Assembly: GCA_019359045.1 (NCBI GenBank) | Contig: JAHHIA010000001.1 | Coordinates: 434,001 to 498,000, forward strand | DNA from: Scytolyngbya sp. HA4215-MV1 | GTDB lineage: Bacteria; Cyanobacteriota; Cyanobacteriia; Leptolyngbyales; Leptolyngbyaceae | Reading direction: 5' to 3' | DNA length: 64,000 nucleotides | Notes under the pieces: model-generated | Databases searched by the model: none | What the model was told of the DNA's origin: nothing | The model's input: the letters and a program-made list of their open reading frames with translations, nothing else | Program-made: the position numbers and the translations under genes | Part shown: piece after piece, positions 45,824 through 56,100 of the stretch | How positions within the stretch are numbered: the stretch's first letter is position 1 | How the letters are laid out: each line of letters starts with the position of its first letter

Positions 45824-47778
45824 TGCGATCAATATGGCTAATGATTCTGTTTATGGTAACGCTGCTGGCAGTCGTCTTAGGGAATAGAGGACTGCTCTGG
45901 AGCAATTCTTTGGGATTTCCTGAAATCTTCTCACAACGGGAAATCATGATTGCGTCGTTTGTAGCTAAATTGCCAGAGGTGCCCTCTATGTCACTTCCCC
46001 CGGAAGCTGGCTACGTCAATGTTAAGGATTGGGGTGCAAAAGGCGATGGTGTGACAGACGATACTCGGGTGCTCAAGAGTATTTTAGGTCGAAATAAACA
46101 AGATTCAGGGGGACCTCTCCGTTCAATCTACATTCCCAACGGGACTTATTTGGTTAGTGACACGCTGGAATGGGGCGATAAGCGCAAAGATGTGCGTGGG
46201 GAGAGTCGAGATGGCGTCATTATTCAGTTAAAAGATCATTGCACAGGGTTTCAAGACCCAGGACAACCTAAAAAAGTGCTTCAGGTTGAATTTGGACAGG
46301 GTGGACAAAACTTCAACCAGCGGCTTCGCAATCTGACGGTAGATGTGGGAAAAGATAATCCAGGGGCGATCGGCATTGGCTTCCACACCAACAATGGGGG
46401 TGGCGTTTATGACGTGGTGATCCGTTCAAGCGATTCTGAAAAACGGGGACACACTGGACTGAGTTTAGATAAGGCTTGGCCCGGACCAGGATTGATCAAA
46501 AACGTTCAGGTGGATGGGTTTGATCGAGGCATTTTTATCACGCACGACCAATACAGTATGACGTTTGAGCATCTTCTGTTGACCAATCAGCGCCAGGTGG
46601 GGTTGATTAACGCTTGGAATAGTGTGGCAATCCGAGATCTCAAGAGTAGGAACCGGGTCACAGCAGTGGAAAATCTGGGACAAATGGGTTTGATGGCGCT
46701 GGTTGAGGCAGATCTCACGGGTGGAGATCCCAACACGCCTGCCATTCGAAACCACAGCGACGGGGTGTTGTTTGCGCGTGACATCCGCACTCAGGGCTAT
46801 CAAGTGGCGATCGAGAATCAGTCGGGTCTAAGCCAGGATGTGTCTGCCCCAACTGTATCCGAATTTGTCTCTCACCAGGCCGCTAGTCTATTTCCCAGTT
46901 CTCAGCGATCGCTGCGGCTGCCCATTGAAGACCCTCCTGCAATTCCTTACGGCGATCCACGACATTGGATCAGTGTCACCCAATTTGGCGCGAAGCCAGA
47001 TGATGATCAAGACGATGGTGCAGCTATTCAGAAAGCGATCGACTCCGGTGCCAGAATCGTTTATTTTCCAATTGGCGCTTACCGTACCCAGCAGAGCATT
47101 CACGTGCGTAGCAATCTACAACGTCTAATGGGATTCAATGCCAGTCTCATCCTGACCACTCCTAACCAACCAACCTTTATCATTGAAAAGGGTTCATCTA
47201 AAGCGGTTTCAGTTGAAATCGAAAGTACTTACGGTAGCCAGCACAATTATTGGATACAGCATGCTTCCAAACGCACCTTGGTGATGAGTGGAGGCAGCAG
47301 CTATATGAATACCGTTTCAGGAGGCAAAGTCTTTATTGAAAATACGGTTGCAGTGCCTTTAGTGTTCGATCGTCAAAAAGTTTGGATGCGCCAAATTAAC
47401 ACTGAAAGTTACGACCACAATCCCCATATTGTTAACAAAAACAGTGACCTCTGGATACTGGGGCTCAAAACCGAAAAAGACCGCACGATTATTGGCACCT
47501 ATGATGGAGGGCGCACTGAAGTTCTGGGTGGATTATTATATAAAAACCGAGAACGATTAGGTTCAGTTCCAGCCTTCATCTGTGAAAATTCAGCGATGAG
47601 CTTGGTTTACCGTAATAAAGGGTTAGCGTATCAGACCCAAATATTGGAAAAGCAGAACAAAGCAGTCAAAGAATTACCCGTGCAAAATTTGTCTGCATCT
47701 AATGGACGAATGCCCTTGTATGTTAGCAACATCAATAAAGAGACTAATAAAAAAGCCTATGAACGATTAAAGAAGTAG
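45820..47778 (+). CDS. Secreted tandem beta-helix protein (pectate lyase superfamily / GH55-like)
   Basis: This 652-residue protein has an N-terminal membrane segment (about 5-23), so it should be exported or anchored. Two Pectate_lyase_3-type N-terminal motifs are visible: VNVKDWGAKGDGVTDDTRVL (about 67-86) and ISVTQFGAKPDDDQDDGAAI (about 386-405). Each opens a right-handed beta-helix, as in GH55 exo-1,3-glucanases. It probably cleaves or holds polysaccharide outside the cytoplasm. The start overlaps the preceding glycosyltransferase by 4 nt, a tight link to synthesis. Confidence 0.86.
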   Translation: MMRSIWLMILFMVTLLAVVLGNRGLLWSNSLGFPEIFSQREIMIASFVAKLPEVPSMSLPPEAGYVNVKDWGAKGDGVTDDTRVLKSILGRNKQDSGGPLRSIYIPNGTYLVSDTLEWGDKRKDVRGESRDGVIIQLKDHCTGFQDPGQPKKVLQVEFGQGGQNFNQRLRNLTVDVGKDNPGAIGIGFHTNNGGGVYDVVIRSSDSEKRGHTGLSLDKAWPGPGLIKNVQVDGFDRGIFITHDQYSMTFEHLLLTNQRQVGLINAWNSVAIRDLKSRNRVTAVENLGQMGLMALVEADLTGGDPNTPAIRNHSDGVLFARDIRTQGYQVAIENQSGLSQDVSAPTVSEFVSHQAASLFPSSQRSLRLPIEDPPAIPYGDPRHWISVTQFGAKPDDDQDDGAAIQKAIDSGARIVYFPIGAYRTQQSIHVRSNLQRLMGFNASLILTTPNQPTFIIEKGSSKAVSVEIESTYGSQHNYWIQHASKRTLVMSGGSSYMNTVSGGKVFIENTVAVPLVFDRQKVWMRQINTESYDHNPHIVNKNSDLWILGLKTEKDRTIIGTYDGGRTEVLGGLLYKNRERLGSVPAFICENSAMSLVYRNKGLAYQTQILEKQNKAVKELPVQNLSASNGRMPLYVSNINKETNKKAYERLKK

Positions 47779-47841
47779 AGACCTATCATTCAATCGAGGA
47801 TATTAACATATCGAGTTGATTGAGAAACTTACTTGTATGGG

Positions 47842-47859
47842 TTACCAATGTTTATTGGT
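47842..47859 (+). terminator. Short hairpin after the beta-helix gene
   Basis: Arms taccaat (47842-47848) and attggta (47853-47859) pair perfectly around a GTTT loop, about 65 nt past the stop codon. There is no T-run, so termination is uncertain. Confidence 0.3.
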
Positions 47860-48002
47860 ATCACCAACCTAGCTAATAAAATTCCGATTAAAGCTGTTAT
47901 ATTTTACTTTCGACCTTGTATTTTCTACTTGATTCGGATTGATTCGCATAGTTTTAGATCATCTTAATAAGTAATGAGTTGTGTTTGTTCAAGGAGACTG
48001 AA

Positions 48003-48926
48003 ATGTCAAGAAATAGACCAGCCGTAAAAGAAATTTACTTTTCAAAGGCAAGGTGCGAAAATCCGAGTGATCAAGAAGGAATTGAGAAGAATTTTTTCTT
48101 CAGCCTAGTCTTGAAAAATGGTGTATCAAAAACAACTTATGCTAACCGTTTCAATGATTTAAATGAGTTAATTAATAGCATATTGCCACAGAATTATCCT
48201 CTTCAATTAATGGACGTTGCTGTTTCTTCAGGAATTAGCACGATTGAGTGGATAGAGAGCCTCCGCATGGCTGGAATTAATCACCATATGGTTGCTGGCG
48301 ATTTAACGATAAAGGCTTACTTAGTCACCATTCTAAAATATCTACATATTTTGGTCGATAAAACAGGCTATCCCCTACAGTTTGATATTGCCGACATTGC
48401 CATCCCAGCTTCTCCAAGAAGTTTTTTCTTGTTTGCAATGCTCTATCCTTGTAGGGTAGTTGGAAGTATAGTAAGTAAATTCATTCTCTATTTTCTTACC
48501 TCCAATAAAGATTTTGAATTGTATGATTCCAACCCTGATAAAAAGTCATTTTTAATCTCCTGCTGCCCTCTATATCTAGTGAGTCCTAGACTCAAGAAAG
48601 AGCCAGGTCTAACGATTATTGAAGATGATATTCTGCTGAATGATGATCCCAGCTTAGAAAAGCGATTTCATTTAATTAGAGCCACAAATATTTTGAATAA
48701 AACATATTTTGATCAAAAAACTATCCTTCGAGCACTTGACAATCTTCACTCGCGACTGGTCGATCATGGTGTACTGGTTGTATGTAGGACTGAAGACAAT
48801 GGAATTAATCACGGAACAATTTTCAAGCTCAATGCGAACAGACGGTTTGAAATCGAGAAAAGACTTGGGAAAGGTTCTGAAATCGAAGATTTGGTATTAG
48901 AAATAAGACCTAAATTTAACCATTAG
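48003..48926 (+). CDS. Putative SAM-dependent methyltransferase-like protein
   Basis: This protein of about 307 residues is not clearly recognised. It has a methyltransferase-like order of motifs: LQLMDVAVSSGISTIEWIES (motif I, with the usual Gly-x-Gly replaced by VSSG), MVAGDLTIKAY, FHLIRATNILNKTYFD and LVDHGVLVVCRTED. An internal hydrophobic stretch (about 130-165) might touch the membrane. ATG 48003 is preceded by CAAGGAGACTGA. The gene lies just upstream of a PIG-V-like mannosyltransferase gene and may work with it. The non-canonical motif I leaves the activity in doubt. Confidence 0.65.
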   Translation: MSRNRPAVKEIYFSKARCENPSDQEGIEKNFFFSLVLKNGVSKTTYANRFNDLNELINSILPQNYPLQLMDVAVSSGISTIEWIESLRMAGINHHMVAGDLTIKAYLVTILKYLHILVDKTGYPLQFDIADIAIPASPRSFFLFAMLYPCRVVGSIVSKFILYFLTSNKDFELYDSNPDKKSFLISCCPLYLVSPRLKKEPGLTIIEDDILLNDDPSLEKRFHLIRATNILNKTYFDQKTILRALDNLHSRLVDHGVLVVCRTEDNGINHGTIFKLNANRRFEIEKRLGKGSEIEDLVLEIRPKFNH

Positions 48927-48941
48927 TGATCAGTGGAAACG

Positions 48942-50066
48942 ATGAAAAAAATAATTGCAATGGTAAGGACAAACGAGTTTATTTTTGTATTTACAATGTG
49001 GCTTCTTAGCCGTCTCTTTATCATCATTTCAACAGGGTTTCTTGCCTCGTTCGTTTCTCTTCCAGCAACCTATTCTGGAGCCGATATTCCGTTTGGTTTT
49101 GTGCCTGGACATATTCCCACATTCAGTTGGGATTCCCTTGCCAATTGGGATGGTGCCTGGTATCGCCAGATTGCCACGACTGGCTACACTTACGCAGGTA
49201 CGACTCAGCAATCTTCGATCGTATTTTTTCCAGTATTTCCTTCGTTGGTTCGTGGAGTAATGACCTTTGGACTACCTTTCGAGGTTGCGGCTCCTCTGGT
49301 CAACAACATGGCTTTTCTGGGGACGCTGATGATTTTACATGGCTGGATCTGCGATCGCTACAATGTCGGTTCCGCCAGATGGGTCACTGCTGTGCTTGCA
49401 TGGTGCCCATTTTCTCTATTCACGGCAGTTGCTTATACAGAAGGGTTATTTTTGCTATTTAGCACAGCAGCATTAAAGTCTTTTGAGCAAGGATATTATC
49501 GCTGGGCTGCGCTCTGGGGATCTCTCTCAACAGCAACACGCATCACGGGCATTACATTAATTCCGACTTTTTTATTGGTTGCTTGGAAGGAGAAAAAGCC
49601 TGTTGCTGCCTATTGGTCTGGGTTATTGACAAGCGTCGGATTGCTGGCGTTTAGTCTCTATTGCTATCTACGATTTGGCGATGCGCTGGCTTTTATTCAT
49701 GCTCAGAAAGCTTTCCATGTAGGTTACGGCATACAAGCTTGGTTTAAGCTGTTCAGGAAACCTAACTTTTCTGCCATCTATGGATTGCTTAAGTTACTTA
49801 TGGTATTTGGGGGTGGTTACTTACTGTGGTACTTCCGTAACAAACTTAATTGGGTTTTAACCATTTATGGTTTCTCTTCATTAGCACTGATTATATCCAG
49901 GGCAAATTCTGTAGGACGCTATGCATATGGCATTGTGTCTTTGTCTATTGCCTTGGGTCTCTTACTTGCCTTAAACCCTCGCTGGGGGTATGCAGTGATG
50001 GGCTTTTTTGCTGTATTACTGGCTGTTTTAAGTGTTCGTTTTGTCTGGTGGCAGTGGGTAGCGTAA
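48942..50066 (+). CDS. PIG-V-like mannosyltransferase family membrane protein
   Basis: The product (about 374 residues) has roughly nine hydrophobic segments. The first lumenal-type loop has SWDSLANWDGAWYRQIATTGY, where the WDG-x-WY pattern is that of the GPI-mannosyltransferase-2-like (PIG-V) bacterial family, followed by VFFPVFPSLVRG. These GT-C enzymes use polyprenyl-phosphate mannose or similar donors. A GTG at 48933 is an alternative start. It probably adds a sugar outside the membrane. Confidence 0.88.
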   Translation: MKKIIAMVRTNEFIFVFTMWLLSRLFIIISTGFLASFVSLPATYSGADIPFGFVPGHIPTFSWDSLANWDGAWYRQIATTGYTYAGTTQQSSIVFFPVFPSLVRGVMTFGLPFEVAAPLVNNMAFLGTLMILHGWICDRYNVGSARWVTAVLAWCPFSLFTAVAYTEGLFLLFSTAALKSFEQGYYRWAALWGSLSTATRITGITLIPTFLLVAWKEKKPVAAYWSGLLTSVGLLAFSLYCYLRFGDALAFIHAQKAFHVGYGIQAWFKLFRKPNFSAIYGLLKLLMVFGGGYLLWYFRNKLNWVLTIYGFSSLALIISRANSVGRYAYGIVSLSIALGLLLALNPRWGYAVMGFFAVLLAVLSVRFVWWQWVA

Positions 50067-50364
50067 TACTGTTGTAGAATAGACCTGTTATTTGATAGCC
50101 TGAAAAGCTCATAAAACCTAGTTATAGCAAAACTTTCAGCTAATTCTTTGGCTCATCAACTCTAGCCCAGGCTAGTGTTCTGGAACACCTTAAGGGTTGA
50201 AATAGGAAAAACTGAATTCCTGTCGTTGATCATTAATTTAACGATTCTTGCTGAGCCTAATCAGTGGATGGTTGTCATTAATAGGTAGACATTATGACTG
50301 AATGAGTGACTTATTGACAGATTGATCGATTCCTTCATTCAGCTCGCTTGATGACTTATCTAAA
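50067..50364. other. 0.3 kb gap before the GT4 gene
   Basis: Nothing coding or structured of note is seen apart from a short symmetric ctagcc/ggctag. It probably holds a promoter for the next two genes. Confidence 0.5.
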
Positions 50365-51528
50365 ATGCATATCCTAAGCATCCACAATACCTACCAGATC
50401 AAGGGTGGAGAAGATGAATCCCGTGCCGCAGAAGAACGCCTTTTGCGAGAAATGGGGCATCAGGTTGATGCTTATGAAGAGAGTAACGATCGGATTGGGG
50501 CATTAAAACCCTGGCGTATGGCAATTAGAACGATTTGGTCACGCGAGAGCCATCGCAAGGTAACGCGCAAGTTGCAAGCAGCCTCCTATGACTTGATCCA
50601 TGTTCAAAACTTTTTCCCTCTGATTTCGCCCTCAGTTTTCTATGCAGCTAAGGATGCTGGGGTACCCGTTGTTCAGACCCTGCGGAACTATCGTCTCCTG
50701 TGCCCCAATGGGCTCTTTTTCCGCGACGGGCAAGTCTGTGAAGAGTGTATGGGCAAATGGATTCCCTTTCCCGGCATTGCTCATGCCTGCTATCGAGAAA
50801 ACCATCTTGCCAGTGCAACAACTGCCGCCATGTTGACCTTCCATCGTGCGCTTCGCACCTGGACTGAGCAGGTCGATATTTACATTACCCTTACAGAGTT
50901 TGCCCGTCAAAAACTGATTGAGGGAGGGTTACCGGCAGAGAAGATTCTAGTCAAACCCAACTTCGTGAATCCTGACCCGGGTATAGGCGAAGGAAAAGGT
51001 GGCTACGCCCTCTACGTTGGCAGGCTTTCGGTTGAAAAAGGACTGGATACTCTACTGCAAGCTTGGAAACAGTTGAATGGACGAATCCCCCTGAAAATTG
51101 TAGGGGATGGGCCTCTGGCAGAGCAGGTGATTCAAGCTACCCAAGAAAATGACCAGGTGGAATGGTTAGGTCGTCGTCCAGTTCAAGAAGTCTATGACTT
51201 AATGGGCAAAGCAACCGTTCTGATCTTTCCTTCCAAATGGTACGAAACGTTTGGCAGAGTAGCTGTAGAAGCCTTTGCAAAGGGAACTCCTGTGATCGCA
51301 TCCAATATTGGAGCGATCGCGGAACTCGTTGAGCATGGTCGCACTGGATTACATTTTCGGCCTGGGGATGCTGCTGATCTGACAGACAAGGTGGAATGGC
51401 TCTTGTCCAATCAAGCAGACCTGAACCAAATGCGACAACAAGCCCGGGTGGGATTTGAAACTAAATATACAGCAGCGCGAAACTATCGACGTCTCATGGA
51501 AATTTATGATCGAGTTCTTAATAAATAA
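50365..51528 (+). CDS. Family 4 glycosyltransferase
   Basis: This 387-residue enzyme starts HILSIHNTYQIKGGEDESRA and has HVQNFFPLISPSVFYAA and TLRNYRLLCPNGLFFRDG, with cysteines in the next 20 residues. Donor-site stretches are LYVGRLSVEKGLDTLLQAW, IVGDGPLAEQV and FPSKWYETFGRVAVEAFAKG. The layout is very common in cyanobacterial exopolysaccharide loci. A 298-nt gap without recognisable genes separates it from the PIG-V-like gene, so it may have its own promoter. Confidence 0.94.
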   Translation: MHILSIHNTYQIKGGEDESRAAEERLLREMGHQVDAYEESNDRIGALKPWRMAIRTIWSRESHRKVTRKLQAASYDLIHVQNFFPLISPSVFYAAKDAGVPVVQTLRNYRLLCPNGLFFRDGQVCEECMGKWIPFPGIAHACYRENHLASATTAAMLTFHRALRTWTEQVDIYITLTEFARQKLIEGGLPAEKILVKPNFVNPDPGIGEGKGGYALYVGRLSVEKGLDTLLQAWKQLNGRIPLKIVGDGPLAEQVIQATQENDQVEWLGRRPVQEVYDLMGKATVLIFPSKWYETFGRVAVEAFAKGTPVIASNIGAIAELVEHGRTGLHFRPGDAADLTDKVEWLLSNQADLNQMRQQARVGFETKYTAARNYRRLMEIYDRVLNK

Positions 51529-51557
51529 CGCCCAAAGCATGGTGGTGGGAATCACTT

Positions 51558-52898
51558 ATGAATCCAAGTCTACAAACTTCACAAGAGAAGAAAAAGGGAT
51601 TTATTAAAAATAGTAATTTGACTTTGCTGGCTTTTTCTGCGGCATTTTTCCCACGTATTTTGACCGCTTTAAAGATTCCCTCAGCAATCAATTTTCTACA
51701 TTTTCTTCTGATTCCTCTTGCCTGTTACTTTACCCTAGTAAAATCTCGCAGTAAAGATCCTAAACAACTTGCCAACTCAAGCCGCATGGTTGTTGGCTTA
51801 TATATTTTACTAACCATCTGTTTTGCGAGTGCCCTATTAAATGACGCAGGAATTATTAATGCGATCTTGAGCTTCTTATTACTGGGCGAACCCTTTATAT
51901 TGCTGTTGACGATCGTGAGTCTACCCCTGACAGAAGAAGGATTTGTACATCTGCGTACCTGGTTCTATCGTTTTGCCCTGATTAATCTCTCATTTGCTTA
52001 TATTCAGAAATATATCTTTAAAATGGATACATTCCAAGGATTGGAAGACAACATCAAGGGAGTCTTTATTGCTCAGGGGGCCGGCCATGTTCTAGGAAGT
52101 TCCGTGTCTATGACATTTGGTATTTATTACCTAGTATCGGCGAAAACGAAGCCGCTATGGCTGCGTGCTTTAATGATGCTCTTTATCTTTAATCATGTGA
52201 TTATTTCTGATACCAAACAGGTGCTGTTATCTTTTATTACTGCCTATGTCTTGCTCTACTTGACTAATATCAAAAATCCTGTCAAAACCTTACTTTATCT
52301 AATTGCAGCAGCCGTTTTTCTGGCATTATTTCTTTGGGCTGCTTATAACATTCCAGCATTGGGTGCTTACGCCACTTGGATTAGACCTGAGATCTATGGA
52401 CCTGATGGAGAAGCAACAAAACTCAAGCTTGCAGCCTTTCGCCTTGTTCCCCAATTTTTCCATTCTCCCCTTAACTGGTTTCTAGGGTTAGGTCCTGGTC
52501 ACACCGTAGGAAGGTTAGGAGGTTGGATGTTGTGGGATCCGGGTTACTGGAAGTTACTGGAGCCTTTGGGAGCGACAAGATTTCAGGCAAGTATCGCCGT
52601 TTGGCAAGCAATTGGGGCAAGTTGGTTAGGCAACCAATCTAGTATGTTTTCTCCATTATTTGGTTGGGCAGGTATCTGGGGAGATCTGGGATATTTGGGT
52701 TTAGGAACCTATTTTTACCTTGGCTTTTTAGTATGGCAATATATTGCGCCAGGCAACCTGACTAGATATTTAATCCTGACAGTTTTCGCATTTGGCTGCG
52801 TTTTTTCTCAGTTGGAAGAGCCTGGTTATATGCTGTTTGTGAGTGGGTTAATTGGTCTCCAGTGGCATGAGGAACGATTTAGTTCTGAAGTACCATAA
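51558..52898 (+). CDS. O-antigen ligase/polymerase-like membrane protein (Wzy-like)
   Basis: The 446-residue protein has about ten to eleven hydrophobic segments and a large loop (about residues 270-370) with FRLVPQFFHSPLNWFLGLGPG and SSMFSPLFGWAGIWGDLGYLG. This arrangement fits Wzy polymerases and WaaL-like ligases, which are poorly conserved in sequence. It follows a GT4 gene by 29 nt. If it is the polymerase it would work with Wzc and Wza encoded on the other strand. Confidence 0.75.
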   Translation: MNPSLQTSQEKKKGFIKNSNLTLLAFSAAFFPRILTALKIPSAINFLHFLLIPLACYFTLVKSRSKDPKQLANSSRMVVGLYILLTICFASALLNDAGIINAILSFLLLGEPFILLLTIVSLPLTEEGFVHLRTWFYRFALINLSFAYIQKYIFKMDTFQGLEDNIKGVFIAQGAGHVLGSSVSMTFGIYYLVSAKTKPLWLRALMMLFIFNHVIISDTKQVLLSFITAYVLLYLTNIKNPVKTLLYLIAAAVFLALFLWAAYNIPALGAYATWIRPEIYGPDGEATKLKLAAFRLVPQFFHSPLNWFLGLGPGHTVGRLGGWMLWDPGYWKLLEPLGATRFQASIAVWQAIGASWLGNQSSMFSPLFGWAGIWGDLGYLGLGTYFYLGFLVWQYIAPGNLTRYLILTVFAFGCVFSQLEEPGYMLFVSGLIGLQWHEERFSSEVP

Positions 52899-52932
52899 GA
52901 ATCATAAATTATTCACGGTTCTAAGAATCAAG

Positions 52933-53136
52933 ATGAACTACCGAAAACTGATATACAAAGTTGTTCTTTTCATGCTCTGCACAACACTTTGGCTAAGTAT
53001 TCCACAAATCAGTTTGGCAGATGAAGCAGGAGGGTCTAGAGAAGGAGGAAAAAATCAGACTCCGGTACAGGTGATTGTCCAGATTGTTGTGACAACCATT
53101 CTTCTAAAATGGCTTGAACCTCGAGTGCTCCCATAA
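52933..53136 (+). CDS. Small secreted or membrane peptide at the end of the glycan locus
   Basis: This frame gives 67 residues from ATG 52933. It reads as a signal peptide (KVVLFMLCTTLWLSIPQISLA) with a likely cut after Ala, then a charged glycine-rich piece (DEAGGSREGGKNQ) and a second hydrophobic segment (VIVQIVVTTILLKW). No ribosome site is strong. The ordered peptide design suggests a real gene; I do not recognise the family. It is the last plus-strand gene and stops 28 nt before the convergent RND gene. Confidence 0.5.
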   Translation: MNYRKLIYKVVLFMLCTTLWLSIPQISLADEAGGSREGGKNQTPVQVIVQIVVTTILLKWLEPRVLP

Positions 53137-53164
53137 ATTTTTCCACCACAGTGTTGCTGGTGAC

Positions 53165-56100
53165 TCAATTTGGGCGATGACTTGCTTGCTGCCGACGTTG
53201 CCATCGCCATTTACTGAGCTTTTCCTGCCAGGATTCCATGTAGGTGTAGAAGACCGGTGTGAGATAGAGCGTGAGGAACTGGGAGAAGAGCAATCCACCG
53301 ACCACGGTTAATCCCAAGGGACGACGAGCATCGGCTCCGGCTCCAATGCCTAGAGCGATCGGCAAAGTTCCCAGCAGGGCTGCCATCGTCGTCATCATAA
53401 TGGGACGAAACCGAACCAGACAGGCTTCATAAATCGCTTTGCTGGCAGTTTTCCCTTGCTGGCGTGCTTCGATCGCAAAGTCCACCATCATAATCCCGTT
53501 CTTTTTAACAATCCCAATTAATAGGATGATGCCGACGAAGGCGTAGATATTCAGATCGACGTGGAACAAGAGCAGGGTGAGCAGTGCTCCAAACCCAGCG
53601 GAGGGAAGGCTAGAAAGAATGGTTACAGGATGAACAAAATTCTCGTAGAGAATCCCTAATACAATATAAATCACTAGAATGGCAGCAATCAGCAACCAGC
53701 CTAACCCTTGTAACGATGACTGAAACGCCTGTGCCGATCCCTGAAAACTAGTGGTAATGCTGGCAGGAAGAATTTGACGGGCAGTTTGCTCAATCTTGTC
53801 TGTGACATCGCCTAAAGAAATACCGGGTTTGAGGTTGAAGGATAACGTCACCGAAGCCAATTGTCCGGTATGGTTCACAGTCAGGGGTCCGGTTGCGCGC
53901 TCAAGGTTAGCGATCGAATTTAACGGCACCAGCGAGCTACTTTGAGAGGAGGTTTCTGTACCACTTTGATCAGCTGAATTAGAATTGCTTTGAGAGCGAA
54001 CAGACAGTAGATTCAAGGCATCTGCATTTTGCTGATACTGCGGCTCTACGCCCAAAATGACTTGATACTGGCTATCCGGCGCATAGATTGTAGAAATCTG
54101 ACGCATTCCATAGGCATACCCCAATGCGGTTTCTATCTGGGTGGCATTCAGTCCCAGTGTTGCCGCCTGATCCCGGTTAACCTGTACCAGCAATTGAGGA
54201 TTGTTGAGTTGCAGATCGCTGTTGACATCCTGGAGTTGTGCCAGCTTACGAAGTTCTTCCTCCAGTTTGGGACCGTATTCCTTGAGTTCCTCAAAATTGG
54301 GGCTTTGTAGGGTGAACTGATATTGGGCTTTGGTCTGCTGACCGCCGATATTGATCGCAGGCGGGTTTTGCAGAAAGACGCGAATACCAGGAATTCGGGC
54401 CAATTTGGGACGCAGCTCTTGCACCACCTCATCGGCACTGAGCGGTCTGTCATGGCGGGGTTTGAGGCGAATAAAGATGCGGCCTGAATTGGATGAGGCA
54501 TTCGGTCCTCCCGCGCCCACAGTCGAGTTAATTGCTTCTACATTGGGATCTCGACGAATCAGGTTGGCGATCTGCTGTTGATGTTTCACCATCTCTGGAA
54601 ACGAAATATCTTGAGCAGCTTGCGTATTGGCGGTAATCTGTCCAATATCAGTGCTGGGAATAAAGCCTTTAGGCACGACCATAAACAGTACCACAGTAGC
54701 CACTAGAATGGCACCGGAAAAAATCATGGTGAGCAGGTGATGCTTCAATGACCAACGCAAACTCCAGGCATAGGCATTTTGGACAGCATTAAAGACTTGT
54801 TCAGATGCATTGTAGAGGCGAGCCTTGAAATTTTGGGGTCTCTGCTTGGGTTGTAATGGGGCGGACTGAATGTTGTTTGTTTCGTCTTCTCCGGCACTTG
54901 ATTCCGACTGATGATGATGGGGCGGACGCAGAAACCGACTGCACAACATCGGCGTCAAGCTGAGCGACACGACCCCAGAGACCAGAATAGCAACGCCCAT
55001 GGTGACGGCAAATTCTTTAAATAAGCGTCCTAGAATCCCACCCATAAACAAAATTGGGATAAATACTGCCACCAGGGAAATCGTCATCGACAGAATGGTA
55101 AAGCCAATTTCGCGCGAACCATTCAGGGCAGCTTCCATCGGCTTTTCGCCCATTTCCATGTGACGGACGATATTTTCCAGCATCACGACTGCGTCATCCA
55201 CTACAAATCCCACTGCCAGGGTGAGTGCCATCAACGATAAGTTGTTCAGGGAGAAGCCGAGCAGCAGCATGATGCCGAAGGTAGCAACCAGAGAAAGGGG
55301 AACCGCAAGACTGGGAATAAGGGTGGCGGAAATGCTGCGCAGAAATAGGAAAATTACCAGAACGACCAGGGCGATCGTCAGCATCAACGTGAATTGCACA
55401 TCGTCGATCGATTCCTTAATCGGTTGAGAGCGATCGAACAAAATCTCCAAATTCACAGCGGCAGGGAGTTGCTTCTGAAACTGGGGCAACACCTGTTTGA
55501 TTTTGCGAACCGTTTCTACCGTATTCGTTCCTGGCTGTTTCTGAATTGCCAGGACGATCGCGCGCTTGCCGTTGTACCAACTCGCAACCTTGTCATTTTC
55601 TACACTATCTGTCACCTGCGCCACATCCCCCAATTGCACGGGCGCACCATTGCGATAAGCAACTACGAGCGTGCGATAGGCTGCTGCATCAGTCAGTTGC
55701 CCATTCGATTCCACCGTCAGGTTTTGCTGTTGTCCATACAACGTTCCCGTCGGTAAGTTAGCGTTACCTTGGCTGATGGCATTGGACACTTCATCGACCC
55801 CCATCCCCTTGGCACTCAGCGACTGAGGATCGACGAGCACACGCACCGCATATTTTTGCGAACCAAACACATTTACCTGCGCCACCCCATCGATCATGGA
55901 AAGTCTCTGTGCCAATTGGGTTTCAGCGTACTTGTCCACTGTTGAGAGCGGTAGCACCTCTGAGCTGAGGGCAATGTAAAGAATGGGTTGATCGGCTGGG
56001 TTGACCTTGCGGTAAGAGGGCGGTGTGGTCATTGTGCTGGGCAACTGGCGAGCCGCTTTGGAAATCGCAGCCTGCACATCTTGGGCAGCGCCATCAATGT

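Noticed and set aside
50175-50190. Short symmetric ctagcc/ggctag
   Set aside because: The 2-nt loop and 6-bp arms make it an expected chance palindrome.
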